A DNA stretch of 26,109 nucleotides from a virus, in IMG/VR virus record IMGVR_UViG_3300027793_000258, positions 1 to 26,109 of that record; one strand, 5' to 3'. A program made the translations under genes and the position numbers. How positions within the stretch are numbered: position 1 is the stretch's first letter; each line of letters starts with the position of its first letter. Under the pieces are notes generated by a model. That model was given only the letters and a program-made list of their open reading frames with translations, searched no databases and had not been told where the DNA came from. This document shows positions 18,801-24,975 of the stretch, one piece after another.

Positions 18801-19251
18801 TGGTCAAGTTCAACCACTATTACCTGGTGGAACAGTATCATCATCAGCACAATATCCTGGTTGGGTAACAAGTTCTGGTCAAATTGATTACAACTCAATT
18901 ACTAATAAATTAAGTGGAGTTGTTTCATCATCCGCACAGACAGTTGCATTAATTGCATCACAAGATATCGCACCGGCAACAGTAAATGCAACAACGATAA
19001 ACGCATCTATCGTAACAGCATCAAACTTAACTGCAAATCAAGCAGTATTTACAAATGGTAGTGATGGATTGGTCAGTAATGCAATTACCGGAACTGGTAA
19101 TGTGGTAATGAGTGCAAGTCCAACGTTAACAGGAACATTTACGGCAGATAAATCAATTATGTCTGGTTCACAATTCTCGGGAATAGTATCAGGTAGTGGA
19201 TTAGAGTATAGATTGGTGGTTCCTGTTGGAACTAATCAATACGCAACTTAA
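15895..19251 (+). CDS. Repetitive tail fibre-like protein (1118 aa)
   Basis: A third giant beta-rich virion protein. The N-terminus (MSLLKVNNIELATSGSTNV) is distinct from the other two. It contains several copies of a phage-fibre motif around NLYYTDARVKTKL (residues ~151, ~717 and ~829; a variant NLYFTNQRAKDAL follows), and the [20 protein letters not shown] repeat in many variants. Near residue 403 is the module SVTYVTSSQLNVGSNTITLN followed by GSLLWDSVNNVWLYVHAG. Near residue 537 is FDLGSPTLKFRDLYLSGS, which is also found in the 1942-aa protein. The final ~30 residues, ending VVPVGTNQYAT, match the 1502-aa protein. The ribosome site is weak (GAG at 15886-15888), and the gene ends with tandem stops TAATAA. 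Shared modules suggest the three giants are paralogues or exchange parts; a role in host attachment is inferred. Confidence 0.82.
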   Translation: MSLLKVNNIELATSGSTNVTFNDDVTFGAAVNISSGSITASFAIANASIEKEKLTNDARDFVNILNKPAGLISSSGQFVSAISGSSLELGGILATGSIRTTSVFSGSGAQLFGIPNAALNNSSITINGGAVSLGGTRTLTTSDITEGTNQYYTDARVKSKLDSETVVSSSGQINYQAVTGQPTVNTFGGDGNQSFTIVNGIFISASGGADGIIVTNDSGNQLLRFRTVGGTVSSSAQVTAALPAGVVSSSTQVQPLLPGGTVSASAQYPGWVTASSQIDYNSITNKLSGVVSTSAQVQPLLPADTVSASAQVKAFLPDGTVSASAQYPGWITSSTQVVQSLPGGTVSASAQYPGWVTASSQIIVQNTTGIGAIATTGSNTFIGNQIISGSTTITGDLTVQGTSSVTYVTSSQLNVGSNTITLNTTDVLRYGGLTVFDSASAGQSGSLLWDSVNNVWLYVHAGTSNTSSILITGPENTGALGSEQFLTPNLLPKAGLTGDHIVNSQISDNGTQVGIVGGLKVTGSITSSHIVPAVTDTFDLGSPTLKFRDLYLSGSTLYLGSLAIRDNGGALSIGPSGSAIGTNSPVSGAFTGSFQGNGSQLTNIANAALPGGIISSSTQLPAGTVSASSQYPGWVTASSQIDYNSITNKLSGVFSSSTQIANNLPAGTVSSSGQINAGATANFATAVAAQLGTVHSGSFMSTATTNNLPEGVTNLYYTDARVKTKMSGDVVHSGSFLGTATTDNLTQGSTNKYYANSLVLSYIDSLSVLSSSQQVVNRLPIGTVSSSNQISNVLVTSASYAATASLALGVSGSLAVSTDGLNEGSINLYYTDARVKTKLNAENVHSASFLGTATTTNLTEGINLYFTNQRAKDALPGVVSSSAQVPTLLPGGTVSSSAQYPGWVTASSQIDYNSIQNKLSGVISSSTQVKPLLPDGTVTSSAQYPGWVTSSTQVVWSSVNYNAGIVSSSGQVQPLLPGGTVSSSAQYPGWVTSSGQIDYNSITNKLSGVVSSSAQTVALIASQDIAPATVNATTINASIVTASNLTANQAVFTNGSDGLVSNAITGTGNVVMSASPTLTGTFTADKSIMSGSQFSGIVSGSGLEYRLVVPVGTNQYAT

Positions 19252-19269
19252 TAAGAGGTTTTATTAAAT

Positions 19270-20124
19270 ATGGGTCTTAATGAACAAATTCTCGCTGGGG
19301 CAGCAGCACTAAAGCGTGAAAATATAATAATTCCAATAGAAACAGCAAGTGTTCAGTATACAGGGTCAATTGAAATGGGCCGTGTATTTGCTATTACTGC
19401 TGTGCAAGGTTCCAAAATCTGCCGTATAAGATTATATATGGATTCTGGTAGTCGTAATGACGGCACGGAATTAGCAAGACCATTTATTTCGCAAAGTATC
19501 CCATCGGCAATTAGTTTAATAACAGATATTAGTTTAGATAACGAATCGTTATTTCGTTTGGCTCCTCCTGTCTTTGGGGTGAACCTTGACAATCCTATTA
19601 AGAGTAGTATATATTACACTATTGATTCCAGTTCTGGAGCAAATCTAGATGCTGGAGATAAAATAACACTTACTAGATTTTTGATGGAAGATCCTGCGGT
19701 AAGTAATTTAGTAGGAGTAGATACACACAAGACATTAATTATTAGTGCATCGGGATTAGCATCTGGTAGTCACAGAACTGGTAGTATTAGTTCACCACGA
19801 ACATATCTAGCATACGCAGTGGAACCAACAGTTGCACCTATTAGATTACGACTATACACTAGTCAAAGTTATAGAGACGATGTTGGTGAAATTTCTAGGT
19901 CATTTACAACAGAACCATCACAGAGTAACGGACTTATCGCTGACTTTTATATGGAAGATGTTGCAAAGACACCAATGACACCTATACTCATTGGTAGAAA
20001 TGATGCAGATTTATTAAATCCAGCATTATTGTCGGCAGACCAAATAACATATTACACAATTACAAATGGATCTGGCACAGGAACCATATCAGGATCGGTT
20101 TACATATTTTCATTAGAGGATTAA
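19270..20124 (+). CDS. Virion-associated protein with two repeated beta domains, function unknown
   Basis: I do not recognise this 284-residue protein. It consists of two related halves. Half 1 (about residues 30-140) has RIRLYMDSGSRNDGTELARPF, SLITDISLDNESL, IYYTIDSSSGANLDAG and a final LTRFLMED. Half 2 (about 168-284) has RLRLYTSQSYRDDVGEISRSF, GLIADFYMED, ITYYTITNGSGTGT and a final IFSLED. The matching order and spacing show an ancient internal duplication of a beta-sandwich-like domain of about 110 residues. There are no membrane segments and only one cysteine. It has an AAGAGG ribosome site (19253-19258) and lies directly behind the 1118-aa fibre gene, so it is probably a structural partner (adaptor, knob or collar) of that fibre. 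This is inferred from position only. Confidence 0.65.
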   Translation: MGLNEQILAGAAALKRENIIIPIETASVQYTGSIEMGRVFAITAVQGSKICRIRLYMDSGSRNDGTELARPFISQSIPSAISLITDISLDNESLFRLAPPVFGVNLDNPIKSSIYYTIDSSSGANLDAGDKITLTRFLMEDPAVSNLVGVDTHKTLIISASGLASGSHRTGSISSPRTYLAYAVEPTVAPIRLRLYTSQSYRDDVGEISRSFTTEPSQSNGLIADFYMEDVAKTPMTPILIGRNDADLLNPALLSADQITYYTITNGSGTGTISGSVYIFSLED

Positions 20125-20128
20125 AGTT

Positions 20129-20794
20129 ATGAGCGTACAAATGTTTCGTGAGTTACAAGAACTAATTGATACGGCACAACATATAGTTATCGCTGTTATT
20201 GTGGCCGAGGGGTGTGAAAATTACAAGGGTAAATTCTTGACTGATTTGGAAAATCAAATCAAGGGTCAACAGAACCCAGTACATTTACACACCATTTGTT
20301 ATCGTGAAGAACCAATTATGTTTCCACGCCCAATGACACAAGCGGTGTATTATTTCGCACCAAAAAATTATACACCACTTTTTTATCGTCAAGGTGCAAG
20401 AGCGATGGACGCACCAATAGATATTGTAACGGCCATCAAAATGAGGCAGGGGATGTCCTATGCAGAGGCTGCATACGGTGCGGATAAGATGGAAAGTTAC
20501 GAACGAACAGAAAATTTGGTAAAGAACGAAGATACATCAAAGTTTCCTTCATTGTTTCAACAAGCACGTAATTTTGCAAAAGAAATGTGGCACGCAGGTA
20601 AAAATGCAGCAGTTGGATTACCTGTATTAGTAGATGCGGATATTGCATACAATAGATTTGAAACGTGTCGTGGTTGTGAATTTTTAACACAAGATAGTTT
20701 TCGTTGTGAAAAATGTGGGTGTTTTATGAAAACAAAAACACAAATTGCAACTTCTTCATGTCCAATTGGAAAATGGCACGCTATAACGCAGTAA
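20129..20794 (+). CDS. Putative thioredoxin-like / zinc-ribbon protein, function unknown
   Basis: A 221-residue protein unlike its low-complexity neighbours. The C-terminus has six cysteines at 180, 183, 193, 196, 198 and 211 in the pattern CxxC...CxxCxC...K...CPxGKW. I know this arrangement as a recurring zinc-binding tail in proteins of uncultured phages. The N-terminal part might be a divergent thioredoxin-like fold: a hydrophobic strand HIVIAVIVAEGC, a helix, a second strand VHLHTICY, then a Pro-containing turn before TQAVYYFAP and PLFYRQGA. The usual CxxC redox pair is absent there; only one Cys (in AEGCEN) sits at about the right place. The middle (~105-165) is helical and charged. It follows the 284-aa gene by four bases, with an AGAGGA ribosome site (20115-20120). 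It may act in assembly or modification of fibre proteins; this is speculation. Confidence 0.6.
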   Translation: MSVQMFRELQELIDTAQHIVIAVIVAEGCENYKGKFLTDLENQIKGQQNPVHLHTICYREEPIMFPRPMTQAVYYFAPKNYTPLFYRQGARAMDAPIDIVTAIKMRQGMSYAEAAYGADKMESYERTENLVKNEDTSKFPSLFQQARNFAKEMWHAGKNAAVGLPVLVDADIAYNRFETCRGCEFLTQDSFRCEKCGCFMKTKTQIATSSCPIGKWHAITQ

Positions 20795-20821
20795 AAACAA
20801 AGTAGACAACTTGTTGGTGAA

Positions 20822-20829
20822 TATTTATA
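20822..20829 (+). promoter_or_regulatory. Promoter-like octamer TATTTATA close to the collagen gene start
   Basis: An exact copy of the recurrent octamer lying only 10 bases before the ATG at 20840. If it works as a -10 element the mRNA would be nearly leaderless, which agrees with the absence of a ribosome site before this gene. Confidence 0.4.
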
Positions 20830-20839
20830 TTAGAATACT

Positions 20840-21571
20840 ATGTTAAGATTTTTTCCGTATAGAACATTTAGTTCGTCATTTGCATTCACGGGGTCCGCAG
20901 CACAAACTGCATCATTCGTGCTGTCTGGAACCACCGCATCGTTTTCACTAACTGGTGGTGGTCCAACTGGTCCTGTTGGGCAAACGTCGGTAGTACAAGG
21001 TATTACAGGTGTATCAGGACCAACAGGTATAGGTCCAACAGGTCCACGTGGCACCACAGGTCCAACAGGCCCAAGATCAGCAACAGGTCCAACAGGACCA
21101 ACTGGTATTACAGGACCAACTGGCGCTACAGGAGCAACTGGAGCTGCATCAACTGGTCCAACAGGACCAATAGGAGTTTCAGGTAGTACAGGTCCAACAG
21201 GACCAACAGGTGCAACAGGTATTATCGGTATCACAGGTGCAACTGGTCCGACAGGAGCAACAGGTCCAAGTGGTCCAACAGGTATTCAAGGTATTGCAGG
21301 GCCGCAAGGTGTTACTGGTGCTACGGGTCCAACTGGTGCAATTGGTGTCGCAGTATCAGGTATCCAAGGTCCAACAGGTGTAACAGGGCCGTCAGGTCCA
21401 TTTGGTTCTTCTGGTCCACAAGGTACAATTGGTGTTACAGGTCCAACAGGACCAACAGGTGCACAAGGAACCGCATTTACAGGGCCAACAGGTGCAACAG
21501 GTGCAACTGGTGCTACGGGTCCAACAGGAGCTGTGGGAGCTACTGGTCCAACTGGTGCGAACACACCATAA
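20840..21571 (+). CDS. Collagen-like virion protein (243 aa)
   Basis: Residues 1-40 are a leader with [13 protein letters not shown], and residues 41-~240 are an almost continuous Gly-X-Y tract, mostly G-P-T, G-A-T and G-V-T. There is no globular C-terminal domain; the protein ends GPTGANTP. Phage and bacterial collagen-like tracts are known to form triple helices, and in some proteins such as Bacillus BclA the Thr of G-P-T is glycosylated; whether that happens here is unknown. The start is supported by the leader, which matches those of the genes at 21587 ([15 protein letters not shown]) and 24040 ([13 protein letters not shown]). There is no visible ribosome site. It contains no Cys and no His repeat, making it the simplest member of the cluster. 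Probably a stalk-like appendage or a partner that co-trimerises with the neighbouring collagen proteins. Confidence 0.78.
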   Translation: MLRFFPYRTFSSSFAFTGSAAQTASFVLSGTTASFSLTGGGPTGPVGQTSVVQGITGVSGPTGIGPTGPRGTTGPTGPRSATGPTGPTGITGPTGATGATGAASTGPTGPIGVSGSTGPTGPTGATGIIGITGATGPTGATGPSGPTGIQGIAGPQGVTGATGPTGAIGVAVSGIQGPTGVTGPSGPFGSSGPQGTIGVTGPTGPTGAQGTAFTGPTGATGATGATGPTGAVGATGPTGANTP

Positions 21572-21586
21572 TAGAGAGAAAGTGTT

Positions 21587-23230
21587 ATGACGTTTAAATT
21601 TTTTCCGTTCGGTGTACCAACTACTAGTTCGTTTGCAATAGGAGTCGGAGTAACAGCTACCGCATCTATTGCAATTAATAGTGGTTCTGCGTTCTCTACG
21701 GCGTCATACGCACTGGGTGGGTCCACGGGTGCCACAGGTCCAAGTGGTCCGCAAGGAGCAACAGGTCCAACAGGTCCAACGGGTCCAACAGGCATTTCTG
21801 GATCAACTGGTGTTTTGGGTACTTCTGGTTCAACAGGACCACAAACGTCAGGGTCAACAGGTCCGACTGGACCAAGTGGTATTACTGGAGCAACAGGTCC
21901 AACAGGACCAACTGGTATTACGGGTTCTACGGGTGTAATAGGTATTACAGGACCATCTGGTATTCGTGGTGCAACAGGTGCAACTGGAGCAACAGGTCCA
22001 ACAGGCCCAACAGGTAGTGTTGGTATAACTGCTGGTATCATAGGTGTATCAGGTGTTACAGGCCCAACTGGTTCATCTGGTCCAACTGGTGTACAAGGAA
22101 GCACGGGTCCAACTGGTGTGGGGCCAACTGGAGCAACAGGTGCAACGGGTCCATCTGGTTCAGCAGGACCAACAGGACCAGTGGGACCAACAGGAGCAAC
22201 TGGTGCAATCGGACCATCTGGATCTTCTGGTCCAAATACATTCGGAATAGTTGGTATAACTGGAGCAACTGGTCCTACTGGTGTTATCGGACCAACGGGA
22301 CCACAAGGAAACGCTGGTCGAGCTGTATTTTTCATAACAGGATCATGTAATCAAACACATTCCGATATCACCGTTCCTCACAGTGACGTTGCAGCAAGTC
22401 ATACTGATATCGCAGCAGCACACACAGATACTACCATTAATGCATCACATAGTGACATTGTTACCACAACACCAGCATCACATACAGATAATACTACACC
22501 ATTCGTAAATACGACTATTAACGCATCACATAGTGACACAACAATTAATGCATCACATAGTGATATTGCGCATAGTAATATTACAATTAACGCCGCACAT
22601 ACTGATAATACCACACCATTTAATAATATCGCATTTACTAATATTGCAAAATCACATACGGATATTTCACACAGCAATATATCACATACGAATATCGGAG
22701 CAGCACATACAGATAATACTACACCATTTAATAATATCGCGTTTAGTAATATTGCATTCACAAATACCACTATACCATTTAGTAACATAGGATTTAGTAA
22801 TTCGTATACTCCACATTCAAACATTGCTAAAGGTGCAGTTCATAAAGACGATTACGGTCCACCAGCACATACAAATAGTACAACACCACATAGTAATATT
22901 GCATTCTCAAACACAGGATTCTCTAACTCGTATACTCCACATACAAACGTGGGTCATACGGATATTGCGTTCTCTAATACAGGATTTAGTAATAGTTATA
23001 CTCCACATACTAATATTGGTTCAGCTCACACCAACACTACAATCAACGCATCACACACAGATAATTACACGGCACATCAAAACGTAGCGCATGGAGATAT
23101 ACCGTTCGTGAATAGTTATACACCGGCACAATGTTCGCAATGTCCTGGTGGAGATCCGTCTGAATGTGATTCGTTCTGTGAATGTTATCCAAACTGTGGT
23201 TGCTTCGGTAATACGTGCATCGGTATATAA
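21587..23230 (+). CDS. Modular appendage protein: leader, collagen, HTD repeats, Cys-rich tail (547 aa)
   Basis: Four parts can be read off. Residues 1-44 are the [13 protein letters not shown] leader shared with two neighbours. Residues 45-244 are a collagen-like Gly-X-Y tract. Residues 258-515 are 38 consecutive HTD units ([HF]-x-[DN] anchors spaced 5, 7, 9 or 11 residues apart), for example [10 protein letters not shown] and HTNIGAA. Residues 516-547 are a Cys-rich tail with eight cysteines ending [11 protein letters not shown] ninth Cys (254) sits in the linker just before the repeats. No function is known to me for the HTD repeat. The order rod, shaft, knob suggests an extended virion fibre with a disulfide- or metal-stabilised tip. 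A moderate purine-rich ribosome site (GAGAGAAAG) precedes the start, 15 bases after the previous stop. Confidence 0.78.
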   Translation: MTFKFFPFGVPTTSSFAIGVGVTATASIAINSGSAFSTASYALGGSTGATGPSGPQGATGPTGPTGPTGISGSTGVLGTSGSTGPQTSGSTGPTGPSGITGATGPTGPTGITGSTGVIGITGPSGIRGATGATGATGPTGPTGSVGITAGIIGVSGVTGPTGSSGPTGVQGSTGPTGVGPTGATGATGPSGSAGPTGPVGPTGATGAIGPSGSSGPNTFGIVGITGATGPTGVIGPTGPQGNAGRAVFFITGSCNQTHSDITVPHSDVAASHTDIAAAHTDTTINASHSDIVTTTPASHTDNTTPFVNTTINASHSDTTINASHSDIAHSNITINAAHTDNTTPFNNIAFTNIAKSHTDISHSNISHTNIGAAHTDNTTPFNNIAFSNIAFTNTTIPFSNIGFSNSYTPHSNIAKGAVHKDDYGPPAHTNSTTPHSNIAFSNTGFSNSYTPHTNVGHTDIAFSNTGFSNSYTPHTNIGSAHTNTTINASHTDNYTAHQNVAHGDIPFVNSYTPAQCSQCPGGDPSECDSFCECYPNCGCFGNTCIGI

Positions 23231-23234
23231 TAAA

Positions 23235-23242
23235 TGTTTATA
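23235..23242 (+). promoter_or_regulatory. Possible promoter-like octamer TGTTTATA
   Basis: A one-base variant of the recurrent octamer in the 26-base gap before the HTD-only gene, 14 bases from its ATG. It is the weakest of the seven copies. Confidence 0.3.
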
Positions 23243-23256
23243 ATAGGGAATAAATA

Positions 23257-24033
23257 ATGCCAGGTCCAACACATACAAATATAGGCCACTCCGATATAGC
23301 GTTTGAGAATGTCTACGCTGCGCATACTGATTTTACACAAAATCCGGCACACACTGACAATACCACACCATTTAATAATATTGCAGCAGCTCATACCAAT
23401 ATCGCTCATAGTAATCAGGCATTTCTTAATACTTCATTTAGTAATATAGCAAAATCACACACCAATGTATCACATACAAATATTGGGCATACAGACGGTA
23501 CGGCAGCACATACAGACAACTATTCACCAGCATCGCATTTAGATAATACTAGTGCACACTCAAATATCGCAGCAGCTCATACAAATATTGCACATAGTAA
23601 TATAGCAACATCACACACAGATATATCTCACTCAAATATATCTCATACTAACATCGGTGCATCACACACTGACAATACCACACCATTTAACAATATTGCG
23701 TTTAGTAATATTGGGTTCGTAAACACCACTATTCCACATACTAATATTGGTCACACTAATATAGGTGCAGCGCATTCAGATAATACAACACCAGCAGATC
23801 ACAGCGATATCGCATTTAGTAATATTACGATTAACGCAAGTCACACGGATATTACAATCAACGCAAGTCACACGGATATTGCAGCATCACATACCGATAC
23901 TACCATTAACGCATCACACACGAATATAGTAAGTACCACTCCAGCTTCACATACCGACAGTACAACACCATTTACAAATAGTACTACACCACACTCAAAT
24001 GTTGCGGCCGCTCACAGTAACGCATTCCTATAA
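23257..24033 (+). CDS. Protein consisting only of HTD repeats (258 aa)
   Basis: After five residues (MPGPT) the whole protein is 38 HTD units up to the last residue, with no leader, collagen or Cys. Anchor spacing is 5, 7, 9 or 11 throughout, and position 3 is always Asp or Asn. Shared blocks such as [12 protein letters not shown] and [16 protein letters not shown] also occur in the 547-aa protein upstream, and [12 protein letters not shown] also in the 368-aa protein downstream, so the repeats have been exchanged or duplicated among the three genes. The composition (Asn, Thr, His, Ser, Asp, Ala, Ile) is soluble and not membrane-like. A weak AGGGA site (23245-23249) precedes the ATG. Since it contains only the repeat, it shows that the repeat can stand alone as a protein; it may form a filament or pair with the repeat shafts of the other two proteins. 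Function unknown. Confidence 0.75.
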   Translation: MPGPTHTNIGHSDIAFENVYAAHTDFTQNPAHTDNTTPFNNIAAAHTNIAHSNQAFLNTSFSNIAKSHTNVSHTNIGHTDGTAAHTDNYSPASHLDNTSAHSNIAAAHTNIAHSNIATSHTDISHSNISHTNIGASHTDNTTPFNNIAFSNIGFVNTTIPHTNIGHTNIGAAHSDNTTPADHSDIAFSNITINASHTDITINASHTDIAASHTDTTINASHTNIVSTTPASHTDSTTPFTNSTTPHSNVAAAHSNAFL

Positions 24034-24039
24034 TACACT

Positions 24040-24903
24040 ATGTCGCAATTTTTTCCACTAGGTACACCAACAACTGCAAGTACAGCACTTATCAGTAGTT
24101 TAGCATTTACCGCAACGTATGCTGTGAATGTGAATGTGTTGACAGCATCATATGGTCCTGGACCAACTGGACCACAAGGTGATAAAGGACCAACAGGACC
24201 ACAAGGTGCAACTGGATTGGCAGGGTCAGGTTCTACAGGACCAACGGGCGCAACAGGTCCAACTGGGCTAACTAGTTCAGGTCCAACAGGTCCAACAGGA
24301 CCGCAAGGTGTAATCGGTATTACTGGTATTACAGGCCCAACAGGTGTCACAGGTTCTACAGGCCCAACAGGTCCAATAGGAATTACTGGTGTAATTGGTG
24401 TTACAGGTATTTCTGGTGTAACTGGTATTGCTTCATTTACTTCGGGTTCCACAGGCGCTACTGGGCCAACTGGAGCAACAGGTGCTACTGGTGTGGTGGG
24501 TATTACTGGTGCAACTGGTATTATTGGAATCACAGGACCAACAGGATTGACTAATTTGGTGGGCATTACAGGTCCAACAGGTCCAATAGGATTACCAACC
24601 ACGGGTTCTACAGGTCCAAGTGGTCCACAAGGAGCAACTGGTGTTGTAGGTACTGGTGGTGTTTCTGCAGGAGCGGCGGCATCTGGAGTCATCGGTATTA
24701 CGGGTATTACTGGTGTACAAGGTACCACAGGACCGCAAGGAAGTCGTGGTGTGGACGCCGAATGTCCAGCAGGATTTGTAACCTGTACGGAAGGGGCTCC
24801 GTCATCGGGGTCAAATACATATACAAACCCAAATAGTAGTATATATTCTGTGGTTTGTGCCGCAAGACCAGTAGGTTGTTTAGGAACATTTACGTGTGTA
24901 TAA
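24040..24903 (+). CDS. Collagen-like virion protein with Cys-containing tail (287 aa)
   Basis: Residues 1-40 contain the leader [13 protein letters not shown] and a beta-like stretch; 41 to ~238 are a Gly-X-Y tract richer in G-I-T and G-V-T than the other collagen genes, with an interruption near IASFTSGS. Residues 240-287 form a short non-collagen tail with five cysteines (242, 249, 273, 280 and 286) ending GCLGTFTCV. The tail differs in sequence from the eight-Cys tail of the 547-aa protein but holds the same position at the end of a collagen-type fibre, as expected of a small knob. The gene starts six bases after the previous stop with no ribosome site, so re-initiation by coupled translation is likely. 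Probably a second fibre type that shares its docking leader with the proteins at 20840 and 21587. Confidence 0.78.
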   Translation: MSQFFPLGTPTTASTALISSLAFTATYAVNVNVLTASYGPGPTGPQGDKGPTGPQGATGLAGSGSTGPTGATGPTGLTSSGPTGPTGPQGVIGITGITGPTGVTGSTGPTGPIGITGVIGVTGISGVTGIASFTSGSTGATGPTGATGATGVVGITGATGIIGITGPTGLTNLVGITGPTGPIGLPTTGSTGPSGPQGATGVVGTGGVSAGAAASGVIGITGITGVQGTTGPQGSRGVDAECPAGFVTCTEGAPSSGSNTYTNPNSSIYSVVCAARPVGCLGTFTCV

Positions 24904-24935
24904 CGTTATTTTATAAGTAAAGGTATGGAAAATAC

Positions 24936-24953
24936 TACTTATATAGAGGTAGA
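24936..24953 (+). promoter_or_regulatory. Promoter-like element TACTTATATAGAGGTAGA before the last full gene
   Basis: The same 18 bases as at 5051-5068. The core TACTTATA lies 32 bases before the ATG at 24976. Its reverse complement TATAAGTA occurs at 24912-24919, giving an 8-bp inverted repeat with a 16-base spacer that might be a hairpin or paired binding sites. Confidence 0.6.
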
Positions 24954-24975
24954 CGTTATGTGGAGAGTTTAATAT

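Noticed and set aside
21286-22335. Long antisense reading frame (349 codons) encoding a PVGPVAPV-like repeat across two collagen genes
   Set aside because: Gly-Pro-Thr codons (GGT CCA ACA) read on the other strand give Pro-Val-Gly and rarely stops. The frame runs across the end of one gene and the start of the next, has no ribosome site, and has no composition beyond that mirror effect. Similar antisense frames at 5736-7114, 20830-21234 and 24012-24728 are rejected for the same reason.
22399-22824. Antisense frames over the HTD repeats (also 25240-25749)
   Set aside because: They are mirror products of the repetitive HTD codons, have no supporting start signals and overlap securely coded repeats.
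22358-23131. Interpreting the HTD tract as a classic pentapeptide repeat protein
   Set aside because: Pentapeptide repeats have a fixed period of five with Leu/Phe at the centre and Ala at -2. Here the period varies in steps of two and the conserved positions are [HF] and [DN] two residues later.
24958-24972. Four-codon mini frame (ATG TGG AGA GTT TAA) just before the 368-aa gene
   Set aside because: It overlaps the GGAGAG ribosome site of the real gene, is not conserved at the related element at 5051, and is most easily explained by chance.
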